Assembly: GCA_004562975.1 (NCBI GenBank)
Contig: SFQP01000026.1
Span: 1-11,229 of the forward strand
Direction: 5' to 3'
DNA from: a bacterium
GTDB taxonomy: Bacteria > Bacteroidota > Bacteroidia > Bacteroidales > Bacteroidaceae
Length of the DNA: 11,229 bases
Shown here: piece after piece, positions 1-6,326 of the stretch
Numbering within the stretch: the first letter of the stretch is position 1
Layout: every line of letters begins with the position of its first letter
Notes under the pieces: model-generated
Databases searched by the model: none
Seen by the model: the letters and a program-made list of their open reading frames with translations, nothing else
Told to the model about the DNA's origin: nothing
Position numbers and translations under genes: made by a program

Positions 1-56
1 AAACCATCCGCCGCGTGATGGACAACGAAAGCATTTCCTCGCAATATCTCATCTGA
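1..56 (+). CDS. C-terminal end of an unrecognised plus-strand gene (partial)
   Basis: In the frame starting at base 3 the sequence reads TIRRVMDNESISSQYLI followed by TGA at 54-56. Codon choice (acc, atc, cgc, gtg, gac, aac, tcc, ctc) resembles the codons of the neighbouring genes, and the other two plus frames look less gene-like. It would converge on aroE, with the palindromic element at 71-180 between the two stops. Only 17 codons are visible, so I cannot name the product and the call itself is tentative. Confidence 0.4.
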   Translation, partial: TIRRVMDNESISSQYLI

Positions 57-65
57 TAATCAGAT
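51..65. repeat. Short perfect palindrome over the left-edge stop codon
   Basis: The bases atctgat-a-atcagat form a 7-bp inverted repeat around one base and include the TGA of the partial gene. It lies just ahead of the larger palindromic element. It may be part of the same 3'-end structure, but a one-base loop cannot form as drawn, so it is recorded only as sequence symmetry. Confidence 0.4.
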
Positions 66-70
66 AATCT

Positions 71-180
71 GGTTATAAGCAATAAGGTTATGAGGTTATC
101 ATGTAACTGTTAGAACGGTTTCATAAAATCTGCCGCTCTATGAGTTACTTTATAACCTCATAACCTTATTGCTTATCACC
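71..180. repeat. Palindromic intergenic element, copy 1 (GGTTATGA octamer family)
   Basis: The left arm 71-99 and right arm 152-180 are inverted copies matching at 28 of 29 positions; the only difference is a c for a at 177. The stem continues inward with atgtaact (101-108) against agttactt (143-150), 7 of 8. The 20-mer actttataacctcataacct at the right arm also occurs in copy 2. The element lies between the stop of aroE (minus) and the putative stop of the left-edge gene (plus). It could therefore shape the 3' ends of both transcripts, although there is no clear T-tract and a classic intrinsic terminator is not demonstrated. Confidence 0.85.
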
Positions 181-185
181 TGTGT

Positions 186-950
186 TCATCCCTCCGGCAA
201 CTGCCTGTCGTGCCACATCTCCCATGCCGCTTCGGCCTGGAGATGGAGCATTTCCAAACCGTTCTTCACCGTTGCGCCCTGCGCTGCACCCCGTTTCATG
301 AAAAGCGTTTCAAGGGGATTGTACACCAAGTCGTAGAGCAGATGAAGGGAGGAGAGCAAATGGTAGGGCACGTCGGGACATTCGTCCACGTGCGGAAACA
401 TACCCACGGGCGAACAGTTGACCAACACGAGGTGTTCCGCCAGACAATCGGGTGTCAAATCCTGATAGGTGATGCGACCGGGAACTGCCGTACGGCTCAC
501 ATACAGCGTTTGCAGTCCCAATCGGCGGAGGGCATAGACCACCGCCTTCGATGCGCCTCCCGTGCCCAGCACCAAAGCCCTGCGATGTAGCTTGCTGTCC
601 AACAGCGGCTGGAGCGAACGGCTGAAACCTATCCAATCGGAATTGTCGCCGTGCCAACGGACATTTCCCGCCGCATCACGGCGCACGCAAACGACATTGA
701 CCGCCCCCATTTCCCGCGCCTCGGGGCTCAACGTGTCCAAATAGGGGATTATCTGTTGCTTATAGGGGATGGTGACGTTGAAGCCGCAGAGATCGTCCAC
801 ACTGCGCAAATGGCTGACAGCCGATGCCACATCGGGAAACTCAAAATTGACGTATTCGGCATCAATGCCCTGTTTCCTGAATTTTTCCGCAAAATATCCT
901 GCCGAAAAGCTGTGTCCCAGCGGATAACCCAAAAGTCCGTAAGTCTGCAT
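186..950 (-). CDS. aroE: Shikimate dehydrogenase (NADP+), AroE
   Basis: Cytosolic enzyme that reduces 3-dehydroshikimate to shikimate with NADPH, the fourth step of the chorismate/aromatic amino acid pathway. At 254 aa it has the normal single-domain AroE length. Family motifs are present in order: GYPLGHSFS at 8-16 (shikimate-binding serines), NVTIPYK at 58-64 with catalytic Lys64, GAVN at 82-85, GDNSDWIGF at 101-109 with Asp102 (variant of DNTDxxGF), the Rossmann loop VLGTGGASKA at 127-136, VSRT at 151-154 (the Arg that favours NADP+), NCSPVGM at 178-184, and the C-terminal GLEMLHLQ at 231-238. The start is the ATG at 950; no Shine-Dalgarno is seen, as usual in this phylum. It follows the ClC gene after a 235-bp repeat-filled gap, so it may or may not be cotranscribed. 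Confidence 0.96.
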   Translation of the reverse strand: MQTYGLLGYPLGHSFSAGYFAEKFRKQGIDAEYVNFEFPDVASAVSHLRSVDDLCGFNVTIPYKQQIIPYLDTLSPEAREMGAVNVVCVRRDAAGNVRWHGDNSDWIGFSRSLQPLLDSKLHRRALVLGTGGASKAVVYALRRLGLQTLYVSRTAVPGRITYQDLTPDCLAEHLVLVNCSPVGMFPHVDECPDVPYHLLSSLHLLYDLVYNPLETLFMKRGAAQGATVKNGLEMLHLQAEAAWEMWHDRQLPEG

Positions 951-975
951 GACTTGAACAATTTATTTATATAAA

Positions 976-1155
976 AGGTTATGAGGTTATAAGATTACTG
1001 CGCAACCCGGTTATCAAGTTATAAGGTTATGAGGTTATAAGATTACTATTTGAGAGGATAGTATTGTAGCGTTACAGCAGTAACTTTATAACCTCATAAC
1101 CTAATCCCTCATAATCTATGAAGATAACCTCATAACCTAAAAACACATAACCTCA
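976..1155. repeat. Palindromic intergenic element, copy 2, with octamer arms
   Basis: The gap between the ClC stop and the aroE start is packed with GGTTATGA-type octamers. A 24-mer starting aggttatgaggttataag occurs at 976-999 and again at 1024-1047. The core 1024-1040 pairs perfectly (17 bp) with 1086-1102. Inside it, tactat/atagta (1044-1049 with 1058-1063) and gttac/gtaac (1071-1075 with 1080-1084) form two smaller hairpins, giving a possible three-way junction. Further inverted-orientation units follow at 1124-1139 and 1146-1155. A separate near-palindrome cagcagt-a-actgctg sits at 1154-1168, next to the ClC stop. No gene is visible in 951-1185. Confidence 0.85.
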
Positions 1156-1185
1156 GCAGTAACTGCTGTAACTCGGTTATCTCCC

Positions 1186-2991
1186 CTACTCCTCCGAGAA
1201 GTCCTTGATGACCTGGCGGTATGCGGCCAAGAGGCGGGTACGCGAAACGAAGCCCACATACTTATCATCCGGCGAGAGCACGGGCAAGGTGCCGGCATCG
1301 CAACGGGCAAACTTCTCCATGATGGTCTGCATACTGTCGTCGGTACGGAGCGTCACCTGCGGCTGCTGCATCAGCTGCTCGGCATGGTACATCCGGTATA
1401 GCTCGCTGCGGAAGATGATTTTGCGGATGCTGTTCACATTGATAACCCCCAACAGGCCGCCTTCCAGCCCGACCACGGCAAAGTGGAGCGATTTGCTCGT
1501 ACTGATGGCTTGTACAATCTGGCCGAGGTACATATCTGGGCGCAGCTTGGGCCGTTCCTTGTCGATGATGGCATCGAGCGACATCAAGGTGAGCACGGAC
1601 TGGTCCTTGTGGTGCGTGAGCAACTCACCCTTGCGGGCCAGACGCATAGCGTAGATGCTGTGGCGTTCAAAGGCATGGATGGTGAGGTACGAAGCCACGG
1701 AAACAATCATGAGGGGGAGGAAAAGGTCGTAGCCGCCCGTCAGTTCGGCAATGAGGAACACACCGGTGAGCGGAGCATGGAACACGCCGCTCATCACGCC
1801 TGCCATACCCAACAGGGCGTAGTTCGTCTCGGGCACTGCCACGTCAAACACGCCGTAGGTATTCCACAAACGCGAGAAGACAAAGCCGCCAATACACCCG
1901 AGGAACAGACTGGGCGCGAACGTACCGCCGCAACCGCCGCCGCCATTCGTGGCCGTGGTGGCAAACACCTTGAAGAGGATAATCAGACAGAGATAGACTA
2001 TCAGCCAATCTGCATGACCGTAGAAGAGCGAGTTGTTCAGCACGGCCTCGGCACCGCCACCGCCGGAAAGGAGCATGGAGATGGTGTTGTAGCCTTCGCC
2101 GTAAAGCGAGGGGAAACAATAAATCAGCACGGCCAGCACGGATCCGCCCAAAGCCAACTTGGCATACATATTGCCCAATTTGCCGAACACCTGTTCAAAG
2201 GAGTTCATCACCCGAGTGAAATAGAGGGAGATGAAACCGCAAAAGATACCCAGCAGCACGGCGGTAGGGACACGCTCCACGGTGAAGGGGTCGTTGAGCA
2301 CAAAGTTGAACATGGGTTGCGTACCTGTCCAGGCATAAGTGATGCAGGTGGCGGTCAGACAGCTGACCAACAGAGGAAGAAGCGAACCCATGGTCAAATC
2401 AACCATCAGCACTTCGAGCGTAAACATCAGCCCGGCAATCGGAGCCTTGAAAATACCGGCCACAGCACCCGACGCGCCGCACCCGATGAGCAGGATCATC
2501 GTTTTGTGATCCAGCTTGAACATCTGCCCCAAATGGCTGCCAATGGCAGAACCCGTGAGCACAATGGGCGACTCGGCTCCCACCGAACCGCCGAAACCGA
2601 TGGTGATGGCAGATGCTATGACGCTGGACCAACGGTTGTGGCTCCGAATGTTACCCTGCTTGCGCGAAAGGGCGTAGAGTATCTTCGTCACGCCATGCCC
2701 TATGTCGTCGCGCACCACGTACTTGATGAACAGCGCGGTGAGGAAGATGCCCACAACGGGATAGACCAAAAAAAGCCAGTTGGCACGGGTCACGTCGAAC
2801 TGCGACGTGAGCAGGTGCTCAATTTCGTGGATGAGGAGCTTCAGCACCTGTGCGGCCAGGGCGGAACCAATGCCCACGAGCAATGCCAGAATGAGCAGGA
2901 ACTGCTTGGCGCTGAGATGCTTGCGCGTCCAAACGGAAATGCTGAAGACGATGCGGTCCTGCAAACTTGTATGTCGGTTGTTATCACTCAT
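1186..2991 (-). CDS. CBS-domain ClC-family chloride channel/transporter
   Basis: Inner-membrane ClC protein moving chloride (or a similar anion), with a cytoplasmic pair of CBS domains. I start it at the ATG at 2991 (MSDNNRH, 601 aa) rather than the upstream in-frame TTG at 3000. Many hydrophobic helices span about 30-440. ClC signatures: GHGVT at 98-102 (where E. coli ClcA has GSGIP), GGSVGAESP at 134-142 with the gating Glu at 140, FKAPIAGLMFTLEV at 181-194, GGGGCGGTFAPS at 350-361, and the filter-type Tyr at 447. The CBS pair covers about 485-598. The position of the E. coli proton glutamate E203 appears to be Val194, a channel-like feature. It lies between tsaC and aroE, with palindromic repeat elements on both sides. 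Confidence 0.93.
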   Translation of the reverse strand: MSDNNRHTSLQDRIVFSISVWTRKHLSAKQFLLILALLVGIGSALAAQVLKLLIHEIEHLLTSQFDVTRANWLFLVYPVVGIFLTALFIKYVVRDDIGHGVTKILYALSRKQGNIRSHNRWSSVIASAITIGFGGSVGAESPIVLTGSAIGSHLGQMFKLDHKTMILLIGCGASGAVAGIFKAPIAGLMFTLEVLMVDLTMGSLLPLLVSCLTATCITYAWTGTQPMFNFVLNDPFTVERVPTAVLLGIFCGFISLYFTRVMNSFEQVFGKLGNMYAKLALGGSVLAVLIYCFPSLYGEGYNTISMLLSGGGGAEAVLNNSLFYGHADWLIVYLCLIILFKVFATTATNGGGGCGGTFAPSLFLGCIGGFVFSRLWNTYGVFDVAVPETNYALLGMAGVMSGVFHAPLTGVFLIAELTGGYDLFLPLMIVSVASYLTIHAFERHSIYAMRLARKGELLTHHKDQSVLTLMSLDAIIDKERPKLRPDMYLGQIVQAISTSKSLHFAVVGLEGGLLGVINVNSIRKIIFRSELYRMYHAEQLMQQPQVTLRTDDSMQTIMEKFARCDAGTLPVLSPDDKYVGFVSRTRLLAAYRQVIKDFSEE

Positions 2992-3007
2992 CAAATGCAA
3001 AATCTTA

Positions 3008-3128
3008 AGGTTATGAGGTTACGGTCGCTTTGCTCCCAGGTTATAAGGTTATAAGATTACTATTTGAGAGGATAGTATTGAAGCGTTACAGCAGTAACTT
3101 TATAACCTCATAACGTAATCCCTCATAA
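3008..3128. repeat. Palindromic intergenic element, copy 3
   Basis: A single left octamer pair aggttatgaggtta sits at 3008-3021, then 3038-3128 matches 1024-1114 of copy 2 at 88 of 91 positions. The differences are at 3045 (a for g), 3081 (a for t) and 3115 (g for c). Two of them fall in the outer stem and are not compensated, so this copy pairs at 15 of 17 positions; the third falls between the two inner hairpins, which are intact. It occupies the gap between the tsaC stop and the ClC start, so it is downstream of tsaC and upstream of the ClC gene. No gene is visible in 2992-3150. Confidence 0.85.
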
Positions 3129-3150
3129 ACTCATGAACTTTAATTATTCA

Positions 3151-3753
3151 TTATCTAATGACCTTCACTTCTCCGCCCACGCCCAGTTTGATGATATGCG
3201 AAGGGGGCGGACAGGCTGTCTCCTGCCGGCGCGAGGTACAAACGTAATCGACGGCTGCCACGATTTCCGGTGCAATGTCGGCAAAGCATCGGGGCGAAGG
3301 CTGGCCGCTTAGGTTGGCCGAGGTGGAAACGATGGGACGCTTGAAACGCAAGCACAGGTAGTTGCTGAAGGCTTCGTGCGTCACACGGATGCCCACGCTC
3401 CCATCCTCGGCCAACAAGTTGGGAGCCAAGTTGCGTGCGCCGTCGTAGATAATGGTCAAAGGGCTGTCCGCCACCTCCATCAAGTCCCAAGCCACATCGG
3501 GCATCTCCCTCACGTAAGCCTGAACCTTCGCCTCCGAATCCACCAGCGTAATCAGTGCCTTGGCATCTTCGCGTTGCTTGATTTCAAACACGCGCTTCAC
3601 GGCTTCCGCATTGGTGGCGTCGCACCCTATACCCCAAATGGTGTCGGTGGGATAGAGTATGATGCCGCCCCGGTTCAGCACCTCCACCGCCTGGCGGATG
3701 TCGTCGCGGTATTCGCTCAAATCCCCTCCTTCCTTACGCTTCTGTTGTTTCAT
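3151..3753 (-). CDS. tsaC: Threonylcarbamoyl-AMP synthase, stand-alone YrdC/TsaC type
   Basis: Makes L-threonylcarbamoyl-AMP from threonine, bicarbonate and ATP in the cytosol, the first step of the universal t6A37 modification of ANN-decoding tRNAs; TsaD/TsaB/TsaE then transfer the group. At 200 aa it is one YrdC domain without the C-terminal Sua5 extension. Recognisable family segments are GGIILYPTDTIWGIGCDATN at 29-48, IKQREDAKAL at 58-67 (the K-x-R type nucleotide/substrate loop), GSVGIRVT at 118-125, and STSANLSGQPSP at 143-154. The basic N-terminus (MKQQKRKEGG) precedes the domain, and no later methionine competes as a start. It is separated from the upstream LruC operon by that operon's terminator and a 424-bp gap, so it probably has its own promoter. 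Confidence 0.93.
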   Translation of the reverse strand: MKQQKRKEGGDLSEYRDDIRQAVEVLNRGGIILYPTDTIWGIGCDATNAEAVKRVFEIKQREDAKALITLVDSEAKVQAYVREMPDVAWDLMEVADSPLTIIYDGARNLAPNLLAEDGSVGIRVTHEAFSNYLCLRFKRPIVSTSANLSGQPSPRCFADIAPEIVAAVDYVCTSRRQETACPPPSHIIKLGVGGEVKVIR

Positions 3754-3781
3754 AACTCTCAGTCATTGTTTTCAGAAGCGG

Positions 3782-3816
3782 CGAAGATAAACAAATATCA
3801 TTAGTTAAAAACACAA
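3782..3816 (-). promoter_or_regulatory. Candidate Bacteroidetes-type promoter for tsaC
   Basis: On the minus strand TATCTTCG (3789-3782) matches the Bacteroidetes -7 consensus TAnnTTTG at all but one position. A TTGTG (3816-3812) lies 22 bases upstream where a -33 TTTG-like box is expected; its match is weak. The ATG of tsaC is 28 bases downstream of the -7 box, allowing a short leader. A promoter is expected here because the upstream operon ends at 4059-4101, but this assignment rests on short motifs only. Confidence 0.35.
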
Positions 3817-3885
3817 TAATCCAACAATTTTTCACAACCTGACGGAAATTCACAACGATTTCATACACACGCACCCTTGCCAATC

Positions 3886-4065
3886 AAAAAGCAGTGCAAG
3901 GCGAGCGCAGAGCAAAAAGGAAAGCCGAAGGATTTGCTTTTTGCTCTGCCGAGCCGCAGCCTGTTTTATGAAAAAGCAGTGCAAGGCGAGAGCAGAGCAA
4001 AAAGGAAAGCCGAAGAATTTGCTTTTTGCTATGCCGAGCCGCAGCCTGTTTTATGAAAAAGCAGG
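3886..4065. repeat. Two tandem 85-bp repeat units plus a 9-bp partial third
   Basis: Units at 3886-3970 and 3971-4055 both begin aaaaagcagtgcaagg and end gcctgttttatg, and are identical at 82 of 85 positions. A third start, aaaaagcag, runs at 4056-4064 before diverging into the terminator hairpin. Each unit holds an internal hairpin; in unit 1 cagagcaaaaag (3908-3919) pairs perfectly over 12 bp with 3937-3948, and unit 2 has a one-base mismatch in the same stem. 85 is not a multiple of three, so the repeat does not encode a repeated peptide. A 73-codon open frame crosses it on the minus strand, but I regard that as spurious. It looks like a dispersed intergenic repeat that has duplicated in place. 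Confidence 0.9.
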
Positions 4066-4101
4066 CAAGAGCGACACGAATATGTCTGCCCTTGCCTGCT
4101 T
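4056..4101 (-). terminator. Rho-independent terminator of the LruC operon
   Basis: On the minus strand AAGCAGGCAAG (4101-4091) pairs perfectly over 11 bp with CTTGCCTGCTT (4069-4059) across a 21-nt loop, and TTTTT (4060-4056) follows the stem. It lies about 77 bases past the stop of the last lipoprotein gene, the right place to end the minus-strand transcript. The T-tract coincides with the first five bases of the partial third copy of the 85-bp repeat. Confidence 0.8.
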
Positions 4102-4177
4102 GCAAATGTCGGGATAACCGGAAACTATGTTATCAGAGCGATAAATCGATACATTTCCTCACAGAAATCCCCCCCAT

Positions 4178-6238
4178 TTAGTGCTTCTTTTTCTTGGGTT
4201 TGACCACCTTTTCCTGATGGGGTTGTGCATACCAGTTCCAAAACTCCGGATTACTGAAATTCACGGCCCAGTCGCCCAAAAGGGGATAAACCGCATGGAC
4301 ACGCTGCCTTTCCTGCGGCCATGACCAGCTGCCGGCCACACAGAGCGACTGCGGAATGTTTTTCTTGCTGCCCAGCAGTTCACCCGGGTAGACGGTGCGC
4401 AGCAGAGAACCGTCGTTCTCGTCATACACCTTCAGCATGAATTTGTCGCGACAACCCTCAATGGTGAATTTCTCGGGCCATTCAATCGAAGGCAAGGGAG
4501 CGGGAGCGACCGAAGCTTCTGTCCCTTCGGTGTTGATGGTTTTGGTGAAATCGTTCTGACCCAGCAGTGCATGTACCTCGCCAATCAGTTTGCCGTCATA
4601 GTACAACTCCGTTTTACGCATGGCACCGGTTGCCAGCAGTTCAACGCTTGCAGTCTGGTGCTTGGTGTCGGGGGTAATGCTGAGCACCACATCGTTGAAG
4701 TCGAAGTCAATGTCCGTTCCTCCGTTCTCCATGGCGATGGTCCATGACTGCAAATCAGCTTTAGTGCTATCGCCTTCTTCCTTGGGGGGATTGGCGTATT
4801 CGGGATGTTCCTTCAGCGTATTATCGTTCAAATCGCTATCCAATGTCCTATCGGTAAAGGTGGGGATGTACTTTTCGCCCTTAGCGTTCATCAAGCCAAA
4901 AGTGATGTCGTTACAGTCGTAGTCGCCGCCATCCATATTGTCATCAATGCCCATGAAAGTGAAATTATCGTAAATGGCCATGGAGCTGCGGAAAGAATTG
5001 GCTCCCTTCACCTTGTTCATGAGGGCATTGGAGAAGTTGGTGGAATATTTGGGCATTCTGTCGTCGGGCACACCGATGGCCTTCAGGTTAGATTGCTGTG
5101 CTGAAGTCAAGGAAGAACCCTCCCGCAGATAAAAGCCGAACTCCATGCCTGCCGGAATATCAATCTTGAAAGTCAGGCCTCGGATACCCGTCACCCGGTC
5201 GCCATAGGCTTTCCTCACCTTAAATACATTGTAGGCATCATCCCCCCTGCGTCTTGTGTCTTTCGCACTGGATTTTTTGTCAGCGTTGACGGTAGAGTAG
5301 TCCTTACCGGGAGTCGGTTCGGCCAAAGGCAGTCCATCAGCATCCATATAGTCGAAATTGGCATCATACCACGCCCCGGTATTGCCGTCCAACTGATATT
5401 GCACCTTGGCATTGCCGTTCATATAATCGAGAGCCAAAGTTTCTGAAATGTCCTGATAAACGATGTCGGTATAGACACCCGGCGAATGGTAGTAATAGCC
5501 CAACACCCGTGATGCTGTCTGACCGGTAAACCCATACAGGAAGGAAATGTAAATCTCTTCGTCTGCAATATAAGAGCCGCCGGGAAGCAGCGAACCGTCA
5601 GCCTTGATTTCATAGTCAATCAGGGTAGCATAGTTCTTGCTGGCATTCACCGCTTCGGGCACAGCATTGGCAATGGCATCCCACACCCAGCTGCCAAAGT
5701 TCATGTAGCCGGCATCAGCAATGACGCTTCTACCATAAAGCGAAGTATTGGTGGCCGCCCTGCTGGAGGGTGCGGCAACTACCGGTGCAGCTTGAGCCAT
5801 TGCTGGTGCTTCGGCAGTAAAGTCGACCGACACTTGCTGCTCAGGTTCGCCCGTGAGGTCAATGCGACGGTATTTCTTCGACACGGAACCGTCGTCGTAC
5901 ACCAAACCGAAACTGCTTCCAATTCCCTGAGGTACATTGACGAACATCACGTTGCTGCCTTTAATGTGCTTCTGTCCCAAAATGGTGACTCGATCGTTCA
6001 GGATGGTCTGTGCCGTAATATCGGCTTCCTGATCGGCTTCTATGTCGAGCTGTACGGTCATGGAAGTTATCCAATGTTGATTGGAGTCGACCTGCTCGGG
6101 CCACTCCTTCAGCACATCCTCATTTGGGCCGATGTTAAGTCCGGCATCCTCGCTGCACGCCGTCAGTACGGTGAACAGCGTGAGGCACATTGCAGCCATA
6201 CCCAACTGCATTGGCCTGATTTTAAACTGTTTTCCCAT
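4178..6238 (-). CDS. Surface-type lipoprotein with LruC-type C-terminal domain (paralogue A)
   Basis: A 686-aa exported lipoprotein. The signal peptide ends in the lipobox LTAC with lipidated Cys28, followed by SEDAG; an acidic stretch right after the cysteine resembles the lipoprotein surface-export signal of Bacteroides, so it is probably outside the cell. The order is a beta-rich N-terminal domain about 45-140, an Ala/Pro/Ser linker 142-165, a central domain starting at SLYG (167) with VLGYYYHSPG at 245-254 and WYDANFD at 290-296, then two D-x-D-x-N-D motifs, DYDCND at 439-444 and DFDFND at 511-516, and the LruC/DUF4842-type end. These motifs are typical calcium-binding loops. The chain ends in a basic tail, KPKKKKH. 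It is a clear paralogue of the gene at 6327-8240, 88 bp upstream. The LruC name comes from a Leptospira uveitis-associated lipoprotein; no function is assigned to these Bacteroidales relatives. Confidence 0.88.
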   Translation of the reverse strand: MGKQFKIRPMQLGMAAMCLTLFTVLTACSEDAGLNIGPNEDVLKEWPEQVDSNQHWITSMTVQLDIEADQEADITAQTILNDRVTILGQKHIKGSNVMFVNVPQGIGSSFGLVYDDGSVSKKYRRIDLTGEPEQQVSVDFTAEAPAMAQAAPVVAAPSSRAATNTSLYGRSVIADAGYMNFGSWVWDAIANAVPEAVNASKNYATLIDYEIKADGSLLPGGSYIADEEIYISFLYGFTGQTASRVLGYYYHSPGVYTDIVYQDISETLALDYMNGNAKVQYQLDGNTGAWYDANFDYMDADGLPLAEPTPGKDYSTVNADKKSSAKDTRRRGDDAYNVFKVRKAYGDRVTGIRGLTFKIDIPAGMEFGFYLREGSSLTSAQQSNLKAIGVPDDRMPKYSTNFSNALMNKVKGANSFRSSMAIYDNFTFMGIDDNMDGGDYDCNDITFGLMNAKGEKYIPTFTDRTLDSDLNDNTLKEHPEYANPPKEEGDSTKADLQSWTIAMENGGTDIDFDFNDVVLSITPDTKHQTASVELLATGAMRKTELYYDGKLIGEVHALLGQNDFTKTINTEGTEASVAPAPLPSIEWPEKFTIEGCRDKFMLKVYDENDGSLLRTVYPGELLGSKKNIPQSLCVAGSWSWPQERQRVHAVYPLLGDWAVNFSNPEFWNWYAQPHQEKVVKPKKKKH

Positions 6239-6326
6239 AAGATAATAAATTAGTTGTTTGTTTTTGTTTTCTTGGTTTTTATCTCAAGTCTGTAATTATT
6301 CACTTGACCAGTCATTCGTCGGCACT
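6239..6326. promoter_or_regulatory. Gap between the two LruC genes with a small hairpin and A-rich leader
   Basis: On the minus strand a 6-bp inverted repeat TCAAGT/ACTTGA (6307-6302 and 6289-6284) encloses 12 bases, about 46 nt before the ATG at 6238. It is followed by an A-rich leader (AAAACAAAAACAAACAAC), the kind of sequence common before well-translated Bacteroidales genes that lack a Shine-Dalgarno. There is no T-tract after the hairpin, so it is unlikely to be a strong terminator. I found no convincing -33/-7 pair. It could tune expression of the second lipoprotein separately. Confidence 0.3.

Noticed and set aside
71..180. Invertible promoter flanked by inverted repeats
   Set aside because: The arms enclose only 52 bp, there is no -7/-33 pair inside, and neither flanking gene starts here. 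A palindromic 3'-end element fits better.
1044..1102. tRNA-like RNA because of the three-way fold
   Set aside because: No cloverleaf with a T-loop GTTCGA or an anticodon stem can be drawn; the fold has only an outer stem and two short hairpins.
976..1155. CRISPR array or tandem minisatellite
   Set aside because: The units are about 8 bp, imperfect, partly in opposite orientations and without regular spacers.
2992..3000. TTG start for the ClC gene at 3000
   Set aside because: An ATG three codons downstream gives a normal N-terminus, and the extra residues add nothing recognisable.
1483..3054. Long 523-codon plus-strand open frame
   Set aside because: It lies opposite the ClC gene, its translation is low-complexity in H/E/Q/G and matches no recognisable family, and the minus-strand frame has clear ClC motifs throughout.
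3884..4105. 73-codon minus-strand open frame across the 85-bp repeats
   Set aside because: The repeat unit is 85 bp, not a multiple of three, so the two units are read in different frames; there is no leader or known family. It is a by-product of the repeat and terminator.
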